NCBI RefSeq assembly: GCF_001696715.1
Contig: NZ_MBFM01000004.1
Coordinates: forward strand, 353,046 to 385,211
From: Thauera phenolivorans
GTDB taxonomy: Bacteria > Pseudomonadota > Gammaproteobacteria > Burkholderiales > Rhodocyclaceae
Length of the DNA: 32,166 nucleotides
Reading direction: 5' to 3'
The position numbers were made by a program, and so were the translations under genes. The notes below the pieces were generated by a model, which did no database searches, was not told where the DNA came from, and saw nothing but the letters and a program-made list of their open reading frames with translations. Positions 25,879 to 32,166 of this stretch are shown in pieces (positions within the stretch are counted from its first letter, which is position 1; every line of letters starts with the position of its first letter).

Positions 25879-26583
25879 TCAGCCTCGTCGGAAGAAGGCC
25901 ATCTTGACCCCCGCGATCTCGATGATGTCGCGCTCGGCAAGGGCCTGAGCGCGCGGCCCGAGCGGCTGGCCGTTGACCAGGGGCGGATTCTCGCCCTCGA
26001 CGTGGCTGAGGAAGTAGCCCTCGGGCCGCCGGCTGACGACTGCGACCGAGCCGCCGGCCTTGCCGAGAGTGGTCAGCGGCTTGCCGAGCTCGAGTTCACG
26101 ACCCGCGTTCGGCCCGCTGAGCAGTTGCAGCACGCCGAAACCGGCAACCGCGGCGCCGCGCTCGAGCACCCCGGTCGCCAGTTGCTGGGTGCTGGTCGTC
26201 GCGGCGGCGACGCCGAGGTCGGCGGTCGGCGACAGATCGAAGGGCTTGAGGGCGGCGGTCTGCACCATCTCCGACGGCGACAGCCCGGGCAGGGAGGCGT
26301 CGGCGAGGAACTTCAAGCGGTACTTGCCGAGCTCGACGACGTCGTTGTTGCGCAGCACGTGCTTCTTGACCGGCTGGCCATTCACGTAGGTGCCGTTGGT
26401 GCTGTTGCGGTCCTCGAGGAAGGCATCGTCGAGGATGCAGGTGATGACCGCATGCTCGCCGCTGATGGCGAGGTTGTCGATCTGGATGTCGTTTCCGCTG
26501 CGACGGCCGATGGTGGTGCGCTCCTTGTCGAGCACGATCTCCTTGAGCACCAGACCGTCCATGCTGAGGATCAACTTCGGCAT
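25879..26583 (-). CDS. Protein with two FHA (phosphothreonine-binding) domains
   Basis: 234 residues, cytoplasmic. The N-terminal FHA domain (about 1-95) has the full signature TTIGRRSGNDIQID, ISGEHAVI (S41, H44) and RNSTNGTYVNG (N60-G64), so it should bind phosphothreonine. A linker rich in Ala/Thr/Ser follows (about 95-145). A second, degenerate FHA-like domain lies at about 148-232 (LLSGPNAGRELELGKPLTTLG, VNGQPLGPRAQALAERDIIEIAG) and lacks the S-x-x-H pair. The ATG at 26583 is preferred to a GTG three codons upstream because AAGG is correctly spaced. It lies 45 bp after the PP2C gene in the same operon. No Ser/Thr kinase is in the window. Confidence 0.9.
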   Translation of the reverse strand: MPKLILSMDGLVLKEIVLDKERTTIGRRSGNDIQIDNLAISGEHAVITCILDDAFLEDRNSTNGTYVNGQPVKKHVLRNNDVVELGKYRLKFLADASLPGLSPSEMVQTAALKPFDLSPTADLGVAAATTSTQQLATGVLERGAAVAGFGVLQLLSGPNAGRELELGKPLTTLGKAGGSVAVVSRRPEGYFLSHVEGENPPLVNGQPLGPRAQALAERDIIEIAGVKMAFFRRG

Positions 26584-26628
26584 TCGATGCACGCCTTGAG
26601 GGAAAAAAGGGTGGGGCCGGCGGCCCCG

Positions 26629-27363
26629 TCAATCGTCATTGTGCACCGCCGGCGCCTCGACGAGAATCAGCGACACGTTGTCCGCGCCGCCATGGTCGAG
26701 CGCGAGCCCGAGCAGCCGGTCGGCGGCCACCTCCGCCGTCGGCGCGGTGGCCAGCACCTGGCCGATCTCCGCGTCCGACACCATGTCGGTGAGGCCATCG
26801 GAGCACAGCAGGAAGCGGTCGCCCGGCAGTACCGGATGGCGCCCGAGCTCGGGGACGACCGCCAGCCCCGCGCCCAGCCCGCGGGTCAGCATCCCTGCGA
26901 GCGGACCGCCCTCGGCCACGTCGAGACCGGCGTCGAGGCGTTCCTGCAGCAGCGAGTGGTCGCGCGTGAGGCGCGCCAGCCGGCCATCCGAGAAGCGGTA
27001 GAGTCGCGAATCGCCGACATGGGCGCACACCACCTGGTGCGACAGGAAGATCGCGGCGACCACCGTCGATCCCATCCCCGCGAGCAGCGGCATGCGCCGC
27101 CCTTCGCGCAGCAGGCCGAGATGAGCGTCATGCACCGCGCGGCGCAGCGCCTGCTCTGCAAGCGCCGGATCGTCGGCGTCGGCGGCATCCGCCGCGAGGC
27201 GCGCGAGCACCGCGTCGACCACCACCCGCGCGGCGACGTCGCCCCCGGGATGGCCGCCCACGCCGTCGGCGAGCACGGCCCAGCCGCGCGCGGCATCGAG
27301 GCCGAGCGCGTCCTCGTTGCGGCTGCGCACCCGGCCGCAATCGGTCCTGCTCGCAATCGCCAT
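26629..27363 (-). CDS. PP2C-family serine/threonine protein phosphatase
   Basis: Metal-dependent phosphatase that removes phosphate from Ser/Thr of proteins; cytoplasmic, no membrane helix. 244 residues from the ATG at 27363; GTG codons at 27372 and 27381 are also possible starts. PP2C motifs are complete: RTDCGRVRSRNEDA (motif 1), VLADGVGGHPGGDVA (metal Asp), GMGSTVVAAIF, CAHVGDSRLYRF, LLCSDGLTDMVSDAEI, and GGADNVSLILV. With the FHA gene 45 bp downstream it forms the writer-less part of a phosphothreonine circuit; the matching kinase must be elsewhere. Such pairs also occur in type VI secretion loci, but no T6SS gene is visible here. Confidence 0.93.
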   Translation of the reverse strand: MAIASRTDCGRVRSRNEDALGLDAARGWAVLADGVGGHPGGDVAARVVVDAVLARLAADAADADDPALAEQALRRAVHDAHLGLLREGRRMPLLAGMGSTVVAAIFLSHQVVCAHVGDSRLYRFSDGRLARLTRDHSLLQERLDAGLDVAEGGPLAGMLTRGLGAGLAVVPELGRHPVLPGDRFLLCSDGLTDMVSDAEIGQVLATAPTAEVAADRLLGLALDHGGADNVSLILVEAPAVHNDD

Positions 27364-27396
27364 CTCGCTCACCCCGGCCACGCGTGGAATCGACGC

Positions 27397-27426
27397 AGAA
27401 GAAAAAGCGCCGGACTCGCCGGCGCT
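27397..27426 (-). terminator. Intrinsic terminator after sucD
   Basis: Minus-strand AGCGCCGG-CGAGT-CCGGCGCT (8-bp perfect stem, 5-nt loop) is followed directly by TTTTCTTCT. It lies 26 bp after the sucD stop and 33 bp before the PP2C start, separating the TCA-cycle operon from the PP2C/FHA genes, which must then use another promoter within or after it. Confidence 0.88.
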
Positions 27427-27452
27427 CGGTCACGATCGGATCGGATCGAGGA

Positions 27453-28346
27453 TTACAGCAGGGCCTTCAACAGCTTGGCCATTTCGGACGGGTTGCGGGT
27501 CACCGTGAAGCCGCACTCTTCCATGATGGCGAGCTTGGCATCGGCGGTGTCCGCGCCACCGGAGATCAGCGCACCGGCGTGGCCCATGCGCTTGCCGGCC
27601 GGAGCGGTGACGCCGGCGATGAAGCCGACGATCGGCTTCTTCATGTTCTCCTTGCACCACATCGCGGCTTCGGCTTCGTCGGGACCGCCGATCTCGCCGA
27701 TCATGATCACCGCGTCGGTGTCCGGATCGTCGTTGAACATGCGCATCACGTCGATGTGCTTGAGGCCGTTGATCGGATCGCCGCCGATGCCAACCGCGGA
27801 GGACTGGCCGAGGCCGATCTCGGTGAGCTGGGCGACGGCTTCATAGGTCAGGGTGCCGGAACGCGACACCACGCCGATGCGACCCTTCCTGTGGATGTGA
27901 CCGGGCATGATGCCGATCTTGATCTCGTCGGGCGTGATCAGTCCGGGGCAGTTGGGACCCAGCAGCAGGGTTTCCTTGCCGCCGGCTGCGACCTTCTGCT
28001 TCATCTTGTTGCGCACGACCAGCATGTCGCGGACCGGAATGCCTTCGGTGATGCAGATCGCCAGATCGAGGTCGGCCTCGCAGGCTTCCCAGATCGCGTC
28101 GGCGGCGCCGGCCGGCGGCACGTAGATCACCGACACGGTGGCGCCGGTCGCTTCCTTGGCGTCCTTGACCGAGCCGAAGATGGGCACGTCGAGGACCTTC
28201 TCGCCGGCCTTCTTCGGGTTCACCCCGGCGACGAAGCAGTTCTTGCCGTTCGCGTACTCGATGCACTTCTCGGTGTGGAACTGGCCGGTCTTGCCGGTGA
28301 TGCCCTGGGTGATGACCTTGGTGTCTTTGTTGATCAGGATGGACAT
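27453..28346 (-). CDS. sucD: Succinate-CoA ligase (ADP-forming) subunit alpha
   Basis: With SucC forms the TCA-cycle enzyme converting succinyl-CoA, Pi and ADP to succinate, CoA and ATP. 297 residues. CoA-binding Rossmann half at the N-terminus ([22 protein letters not shown]), [20 protein letters not shown], and phosphorylated His H256 in [20 protein letters not shown] seven bases before the ATG fixes the start over an in-frame TTG two codons upstream. 12 bp after sucC; a strong terminator follows. Confidence 0.98.
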   Translation of the reverse strand: MSILINKDTKVITQGITGKTGQFHTEKCIEYANGKNCFVAGVNPKKAGEKVLDVPIFGSVKDAKEATGATVSVIYVPPAGAADAIWEACEADLDLAICITEGIPVRDMLVVRNKMKQKVAAGGKETLLLGPNCPGLITPDEIKIGIMPGHIHRKGRIGVVSRSGTLTYEAVAQLTEIGLGQSSAVGIGGDPINGLKHIDVMRMFNDDPDTDAVIMIGEIGGPDEAEAAMWCKENMKKPIVGFIAGVTAPAGKRMGHAGALISGGADTADAKLAIMEECGFTVTRNPSEMAKLLKALL

Positions 28347-28358
28347 TCGCAACTCTCC

Positions 28359-29519
28359 TTACTTGACCGCAGCGACGATCTTGGTCGCGGCTTCCGCCAT
28401 GGTGTCGGCGGTGATGATCGGCAGACCCGACTCGGCGAGGATCTTCTTGCCGAGGTCTTCGTTGGTGCCCTTCATGCGCACCACGAGCGGGACGGAGAGA
28501 TGCACTTCCTTGGCCGCGGCGACGACGCCGGTGGCGATGGTGTCGCAGCGCATGATGCCGCCGAAGATGTTGACCAGAATGCCCTTCACCTTGGGGTTCT
28601 TGAGCATGATCTTGAAGGCTTCGGTGACCTTCTCGGTGGTCGCGCCGCCGCCGACGTCGAGGAAGTTGGCCGGCTCGGCGCCGAACAGCTTGATCGTGTC
28701 CATGGTGGCCATCGCCAGACCGGCGCCGTTAACCAGGCAGCCGATGTTGCCGTCGAGCGAGATGTACGCGAGGTCGAACTTGGAAGCCTCGATCTCGTCG
28801 GCGTCTTCCTCGTCGAAGTCGCGGAAATCGACGATTTCCGGGTGACGATAGAGCGCGTTGGAGTCGAAGTTGAACTTGGCGTCGAGGGCCTTGATGTTGC
28901 CGTTGCCCTCGAGGATCAGCGGGTTGATCTCCGCCAGCGAGGCATCGGTTTCCATGTAGCAGGTGTAGAGCTTCCTGAAGGCGTCGACCGCCTTGTCGAG
29001 CGAGCCTTCCGGCACGCCGATGCCCTTCGCCAGTTCGAGCGCCTGCTCGTCGGTGAGGCCGACGAGCGGGTCGACGAAGACCTTGATGATCTTCTCGGGC
29101 GTGCTGTGGGCGACTTCCTCGATGTCCATGCCGCCTTCGGAGGAAGCCATGAGTGCGACCTTCTGGGTGGCACGGTCGGTCAGCGCGGCGACGTAGTATT
29201 CCTTCTTGATGTCGGCGCCTTCCTCGATCAGCAGGTTGCGCACCTTCTGGCCTTCAGGGCCGGTCTGGTGGGTCACGAGCTGCATGCCGAGGATGTCGCT
29301 GGCGTGCTGGCGCACTTCATCGAGCGAGCGGGCGAGCTTGACGCCACCGCCCTTGCCGCGGCCGCCGGCGTGGATCTGGGCCTTCACCACCCAGACCTTG
29401 CCGCCGAGTTCCTCGGCGGCCTTGACCGCGCCATCGACGGAAACGCAGTGGAAGCCGCGCGGCGTAACGACGCCGAATTTTCTCAGTAGTTCTTTTGCCT
29501 GATACTCATGGATCTTCAT
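28359..29519 (-). CDS. sucC: Succinate-CoA ligase (ADP-forming) subunit beta
   Basis: 386-residue ATP-grasp subunit that binds nucleotide and succinate. N-terminal [37 protein letters not shown] (nucleotide loop), LAEINPL (metal site), [34 protein letters not shown], and [26 protein letters not shown] for succinate/CoA. The start has AAGGGC seven bases upstream. A perfect TATAAT about 190 bp upstream is the likely -10, so the message carries a long leader. sucA/sucB are not adjacent. Confidence 0.98.
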   Translation of the reverse strand: MKIHEYQAKELLRKFGVVTPRGFHCVSVDGAVKAAEELGGKVWVVKAQIHAGGRGKGGGVKLARSLDEVRQHASDILGMQLVTHQTGPEGQKVRNLLIEEGADIKKEYYVAALTDRATQKVALMASSEGGMDIEEVAHSTPEKIIKVFVDPLVGLTDEQALELAKGIGVPEGSLDKAVDAFRKLYTCYMETDASLAEINPLILEGNGNIKALDAKFNFDSNALYRHPEIVDFRDFDEEDADEIEASKFDLAYISLDGNIGCLVNGAGLAMATMDTIKLFGAEPANFLDVGGGATTEKVTEAFKIMLKNPKVKGILVNIFGGIMRCDTIATGVVAAAKEVHLSVPLVVRMKGTNEDLGKKILAESGLPIITADTMAEAATKIVAAVK

Positions 29520-29710
29520 GGTTGCCCTTGGATCAAAGTCACGACGGCAAGCACCGCCGCGAACAGGTTGATGGGACGGTTCGGAGCGCCGCTCCACGGC
29601 AGGCGTCGTCTCCCTCGACCGCCGTCCGCCACCGCCCGCCGGGACGCACTGCCCGGCCTCCCCTCGCGACCACACCCCGATGCAATTGGGGTTTGTCGCA
29701 AGATCGGCGG
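29520..29710 (-). other. Long 5' leader of sucCD
   Basis: If transcription starts just after the TATAAT at 29711-29716, about 185 nt precede the sucC start. No gene is apparent. Small hairpins can form: CCCC/GGGG around AATTGCATC (near 29672-29688 on the plus strand), and GGAGC-GGC-GCTCC close to 29583-29595. Leader RNA motifs are known upstream of TCA-cycle genes in other proteobacteria (sucA, sucC motifs); I cannot match this one to them. Confidence 0.4.
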
Positions 29711-29716
29711 ATTATA
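29711..29716 (-). promoter_or_regulatory. Consensus -10 (TATAAT) for sucCD
   Basis: Minus strand reads CGGTTATAATCCG, a perfect TATAAT in GC-rich surroundings, 51 bp after the DUF2889 stop and about 190 bp before sucC. No good -35 is seen at 17 bp; TTGAAT lies only 5 bp upstream. Activator-dependent use is possible. Confidence 0.6.
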
Positions 29717-29766
29717 ACCGCATTCAAGCCGTTGTTTGGGTGGCGAAGCGCGCCTCGCGCCTGGCC

Positions 29767-30321
29767 TCAGGCAGCGCCCGACCGACCGCGATACCACTTC
29801 GGATAGTAGCGCCGCGCCACCTCGCCCGTGGTGTCCAGTGCGTGACAGCGATCGAGCTGGAAGGGCTTGTGCGGGCTGGCGTCGGCTTCGCGGCGGAAGG
29901 TGGCCATGGTCTGGATCGCCGTGGTGGGGATCGACATGAGCAGCTCGGTCAGGTGCGTGCAGCCGCGCACGTCGCCGAACATCTCCCCGACCTGGCTGCG
30001 AAAGCCGCGCACGAGGTTGAGGCCGATGAGCCGGCGATAGGCCGGGCCGATGGTGTCGCAGAAGCCCGGGTAGGGCACGGCATCCGAGCAGGCGACCGCG
30101 TCGACGATGTTGAACGCCGCATCCACGGTGACCCGCACCCGCAGAAGATGGATCGGTTCGCCCGCGGCCCGCAGGCCGGACTCGAGCGGATAGTCGATGT
30201 CCTTGACGTCGGTCAGCGAGGCCTCGATCTCGAGCAGCCCGTCCTCGCGGACAAAACCCTCGAGTTCGAGGCGGCGCACATGGGCGCGCTGGCGGGGAGC
30301 AGTTGAAGGCGGAAGAGGCAT
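29767..30321 (-). CDS. DUF2889 domain protein
   Basis: 184 residues from the ATG at 30321; a GTG two codons upstream (30327) is also possible. Function unknown. The sequence fits the DUF2889 family: RQRAHVRRLELEGFVREDGLLEIEASLTDVKD, HLLRVRVTVDAAFNIVDAVACSD, PYPGFCDTIGPAYRRLIGLNLVRGF, GDVRGCTHLTELL, and a C-terminal LDRCHALDTTGEVARRYYPKWY. Conserved Cys and His residues (C at SDAVPYPGFC, GCTH, RCHAL) could be metal-binding or catalytic; that is inference. No signal peptide or membrane helix. Single gene between sucCD and a divergent FimV-like gene, with a TATGAT hexamer about 33 bp upstream. Confidence 0.8.
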   Translation of the reverse strand: MPLPPSTAPRQRAHVRRLELEGFVREDGLLEIEASLTDVKDIDYPLESGLRAAGEPIHLLRVRVTVDAAFNIVDAVACSDAVPYPGFCDTIGPAYRRLIGLNLVRGFRSQVGEMFGDVRGCTHLTELLMSIPTTAIQTMATFRREADASPHKPFQLDRCHALDTTGEVARRYYPKWYRGRSGAA

Positions 30322-30353
30322 CGTCACGTACGCTTGCGTATGTCTGGGAGGCG

Positions 30354-30359
30354 ATCATA
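30354..30359 (-). promoter_or_regulatory. -10-like element for the DUF2889 gene
   Basis: Minus-strand TATGAT in GGTTATGATCG, 32 bp before the ATG at 30321. Between it and the start lies the small inverted repeat TACGC-TT-GCGTA (plus strand 30329-30340), which could be an operator or a leader hairpin. No clear ribosome site. Confidence 0.4.
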
Positions 30360-30525
30360 ACCGATCCGCGCGAGGCTCCCACGATGCCCGCCGGTGCCGA
30401 TATGCGAGGACTGCTTCACGGTGCGGCGTTTACTCTGCCCGGATTTGCCCCCGGGCGCTGGAAGGGGTCGGACGACTCTGATACAACCGCGACATGACAT
30501 GCAATGCCAGCGGCACAGACCGATC

Positions 30526-32091
30526 ATGACGAACAACAGGACCTCCCTCGCCACCCTGGTCGCCGCCACCTGCTTCGGCGCCGCGGGCCTCGCCCATGCC
30601 GTTACCCTCGGCGAGGCCAGGCAAGTGTCGGCGCTTGGCGAACCCTTCCGTGCCGAGATCAGTGCCCCGGGCGCGAGCGCAACCGAGGTCGCCGGCTGCC
30701 TGCGGCTCGCCGCGCCGGCGGGCGATCGCGGACTGCCCTGGCTGCGCGAGGGCCGCATCGACGTCCTCGGCAGCGGCACCCAGGCGCGCGTCCTCGTGAG
30801 CTCGCCCGCCGCGGCCAACGAGCCCGCGCTGATGATGGCGATCGAGGACAATTGCGGAACCCGGCTGCGCAAGGAGTATGTGCTGCTGCTGCCCTTCGAG
30901 CGCGACCCGGTGGCGGCCGGACCGGCACCTGCGCCAGCCGTGCGTGCACCGCGCGCACATGCGCCCGCGCCCGGCTTTCGCGCAGAGACTTCACGAAGGG
31001 CCGTACCCAGCGCCGGCACAAACGGACGCCCCCATGCACGCCCGGCGGCCCCAGCGAAACCATCGGCGCCGGCGCGCGCGGTACCGCAGGAGCCGGTGCG
31101 CGTTGCCGCGCTCGGCCGCAGCGCCGTGGCGCTCGGCGCGATCGACACTGCCGCCCAGGAGGCCGCACTGAGCGCCGCCCTGGATCGCAGCATCGAGACC
31201 GAGCTGGCGCTCCAGACCCGCATCCGCCAGCTCGAAGCGATGCAGGGCGAACTGATGGCGCGCGGCAAGGCGCTCGGGCAGAAGGTAGCCTTCAATGAAG
31301 CATCGGGCGAAGCTGCGTTCGCGAGCGCGAAGCCGGCTGCGTCGCTCGCCGCCGGCGCGGCCCGACCGGCCGCCCCCGCCGCAGTCGCTGGCGGACCGAC
31401 TGCATGGTACGGCGCCGGCGCGATGACGCTGCTCGGACTCGGCCTGCTGCTCGCGCGACGCCGACGTCGAGACGCTGCCGCAGTGCCGGCGGACGAGTCC
31501 ACGATGGCTGTCGCCCACGCCTCGCCGGCGCGTGCTGACGCGCCGATCGAACCGACCCAGATGCTCGACGACCCGCGCCAGCGCATCGCACCGATCGAGG
31601 TCGAGGACGACGCCATCACCGAGCAGGATTCGGCGATCGAGCTGGCCAACATCATGCTGAGTTTCGGCCGCGTGCAGGGCGCGGCGGACACCCTCGCCGA
31701 GTTCATCCACCGCCACCCGAAGCAGGCGGTGACCCCCTGGCTGAAGCTGCTCGAGGTGTATCGCGCCGCAGGCATGCGCGCGGAGTTCGAGGAGCTGACC
31801 CGCCGCCTGCACCAGACCTTCAACGTCCGCGAGGTGGCGTGGGAAGACTACGCGCTGTCGCGCCTGTCGCCGATCTCGCTCGAGGCCCTGCCTCACATCA
31901 TGCGCCAGGTGGCGCGACTGTGGGGCACGCGGTCCTGCCAGGTCTACCTGCAGAGCCTGCTGCGCGACAACCGCGGCGGCAAGCGCGAAGGACTGCCGCT
32001 CGCGGTGGTCGACGACATCCTGCTGCTCTCGGCCATGCTCGATCTCGATCTCGGCCCGCTGCCCCTGCCGGAGGAGCAGCCAGAGGCCTGA
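30526..32091 (+). CDS. FimV-like exported/membrane protein
   Basis: 521 residues. Signal peptide of about 24 residues (MTNNRTSLATLVAATCFGAA, cut near AHA-VTLGEA). The mature N-terminus VTLGEARQVSALGEPFRAEIS resembles the start of FimV/HubP proteins (LGEI..SALNQPL.AEI). A Pro/Ala-rich, basic linker spans about 130-190, a coiled-coil-like helix about 215-255 (ALDRSIETELALQTRIRQLEAMQGEL), a membrane helix about 292-311, then RRRRR. The cytoplasmic part ends with a TPR-like helical domain (about 365-440: SAIELANIMLSFGRVQGAADTLAEFIHRHPKQ). It lacks a visible LysM domain and is shorter than classic FimV. The ATG at 30526 is chosen because it directly starts the signal peptide. A polar-scaffold or type IV pilus role is inference. 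Confidence 0.75.
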   Translation: MTNNRTSLATLVAATCFGAAGLAHAVTLGEARQVSALGEPFRAEISAPGASATEVAGCLRLAAPAGDRGLPWLREGRIDVLGSGTQARVLVSSPAAANEPALMMAIEDNCGTRLRKEYVLLLPFERDPVAAGPAPAPAVRAPRAHAPAPGFRAETSRRAVPSAGTNGRPHARPAAPAKPSAPARAVPQEPVRVAALGRSAVALGAIDTAAQEAALSAALDRSIETELALQTRIRQLEAMQGELMARGKALGQKVAFNEASGEAAFASAKPAASLAAGAARPAAPAAVAGGPTAWYGAGAMTLLGLGLLLARRRRRDAAAVPADESTMAVAHASPARADAPIEPTQMLDDPRQRIAPIEVEDDAITEQDSAIELANIMLSFGRVQGAADTLAEFIHRHPKQAVTPWLKLLEVYRAAGMRAEFEELTRRLHQTFNVREVAWEDYALSRLSPISLEALPHIMRQVARLWGTRSCQVYLQSLLRDNRGGKREGLPLAVVDDILLLSAMLDLDLGPLPLPEEQPEA

Positions 32092-32103
32092 GCCGGCGCC
32101 TGT

Positions 32104-32166
32104 TCAGACCGGATTGTCGAGGTCGACGAACTCGGCCTCGAGGCCGCACTCCCCCCGCAGGTGGTG
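32104..32166 (-). CDS. Probable Nif3-like dinuclear metal centre protein (C-terminal 20 residues only)
   Basis: Only the last 20 codons and stop are inside the window. The peptide HHLRGECGLEAEFVDLDNPV resembles the typical end of Nif3/YbgI-family proteins (helix followed by F-x-D-x-x-NP-small residue). Function of the family is uncertain (GTP cyclohydrolase 1 type 2-like hydrolase). It is convergent with the FimV-like gene, 12 bp away. The call rests on a very short sequence. Confidence 0.5.
   Translation of the reverse strand, partial: HHLRGECGLEAEFVDLDNPV

Overview
The window is a chromosomal segment of a very GC-rich betaproteobacterium. The best fit is a member of Rhodocyclales close to Thauera/Azoarcus. 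This rests on gene content and order (rpe-gph-trpE-trpG-trpD-trpC, coxB-coxA-small assembly protein-ctaG, a fused indolepyruvate:ferredoxin oxidoreductase next to a leucine-dehydrogenase-type enzyme) and on TAGAAT/TACAAT-type -10 elements. No rRNA, tRNA, CRISPR array, transposase or phage gene is visible, and coding density is about 93-95%. It reads as core chromosome, not an island.

Layout. (1) 1-2872, minus strand: aa3-type cytochrome c oxidase genes coxB, coxA, a 39-aa assembly protein and the start of ctaG. The promoter region holds a perfect FNR/Anr palindrome at 2952-2965. (2) 3118-6778, plus strand: a Na+/phosphate cotransporter family protein with a PhoU-like tail, then recQ; both have a -10-like hexamer 7-8 nt before the ATG and may be leaderless. 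(3) 6806-14274: an FKBP-type isomerase, then an amino-acid catabolism block consisting of a Leu/Phe/Val dehydrogenase, a 1197-residue indolepyruvate:ferredoxin oxidoreductase and, divergent from it, a sodium-coupled NSS-family transporter. A 355-bp regulatory region separates the last two, with AT-rich Lrp-like palindromes and two competing hairpins. An Lrp/AsnC regulator lies just beyond, convergent with the transporter. (4) 14324-24922, minus strand: one tightly packed run rpe-gph-trpE-trpG-trpD-trpC-tamB-msrA-lrp. A candidate trp leader peptide with three Trp codons in seven, plus complementary RNA segments, lies between gph and trpE. (5) 24983-27363, minus: an MBL-fold phosphodiesterase-like hydrolase, a two-FHA-domain protein and a PP2C phosphatase. 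(6) 27453-30321, minus: sucCD with a good terminator and a leader of about 190 nt, preceded by a DUF2889 protein. (7) 30526-32091, plus: a secreted/membrane FimV-like protein. (8) 32104-32166: the last 20 residues of a probable Nif3-like protein.

How the parts fit. The amino-acid block has the parts for uptake (NSS), oxidative deamination to a 2-oxoacid (dehydrogenase), ferredoxin-reducing oxidative decarboxylation to an acyl-CoA (IOR) and sensing (Lrp). In a denitrifying aromatic degrader, IOR-derived reduced ferredoxin could be valuable under anoxia. The FNR box at the aa3 oxidase fits the same facultative lifestyle. The most novel-looking signals are the putative trp attenuator, the mutually exclusive hairpins in the transporter leader, and tamB sitting directly behind trpC with no tamA next to it.
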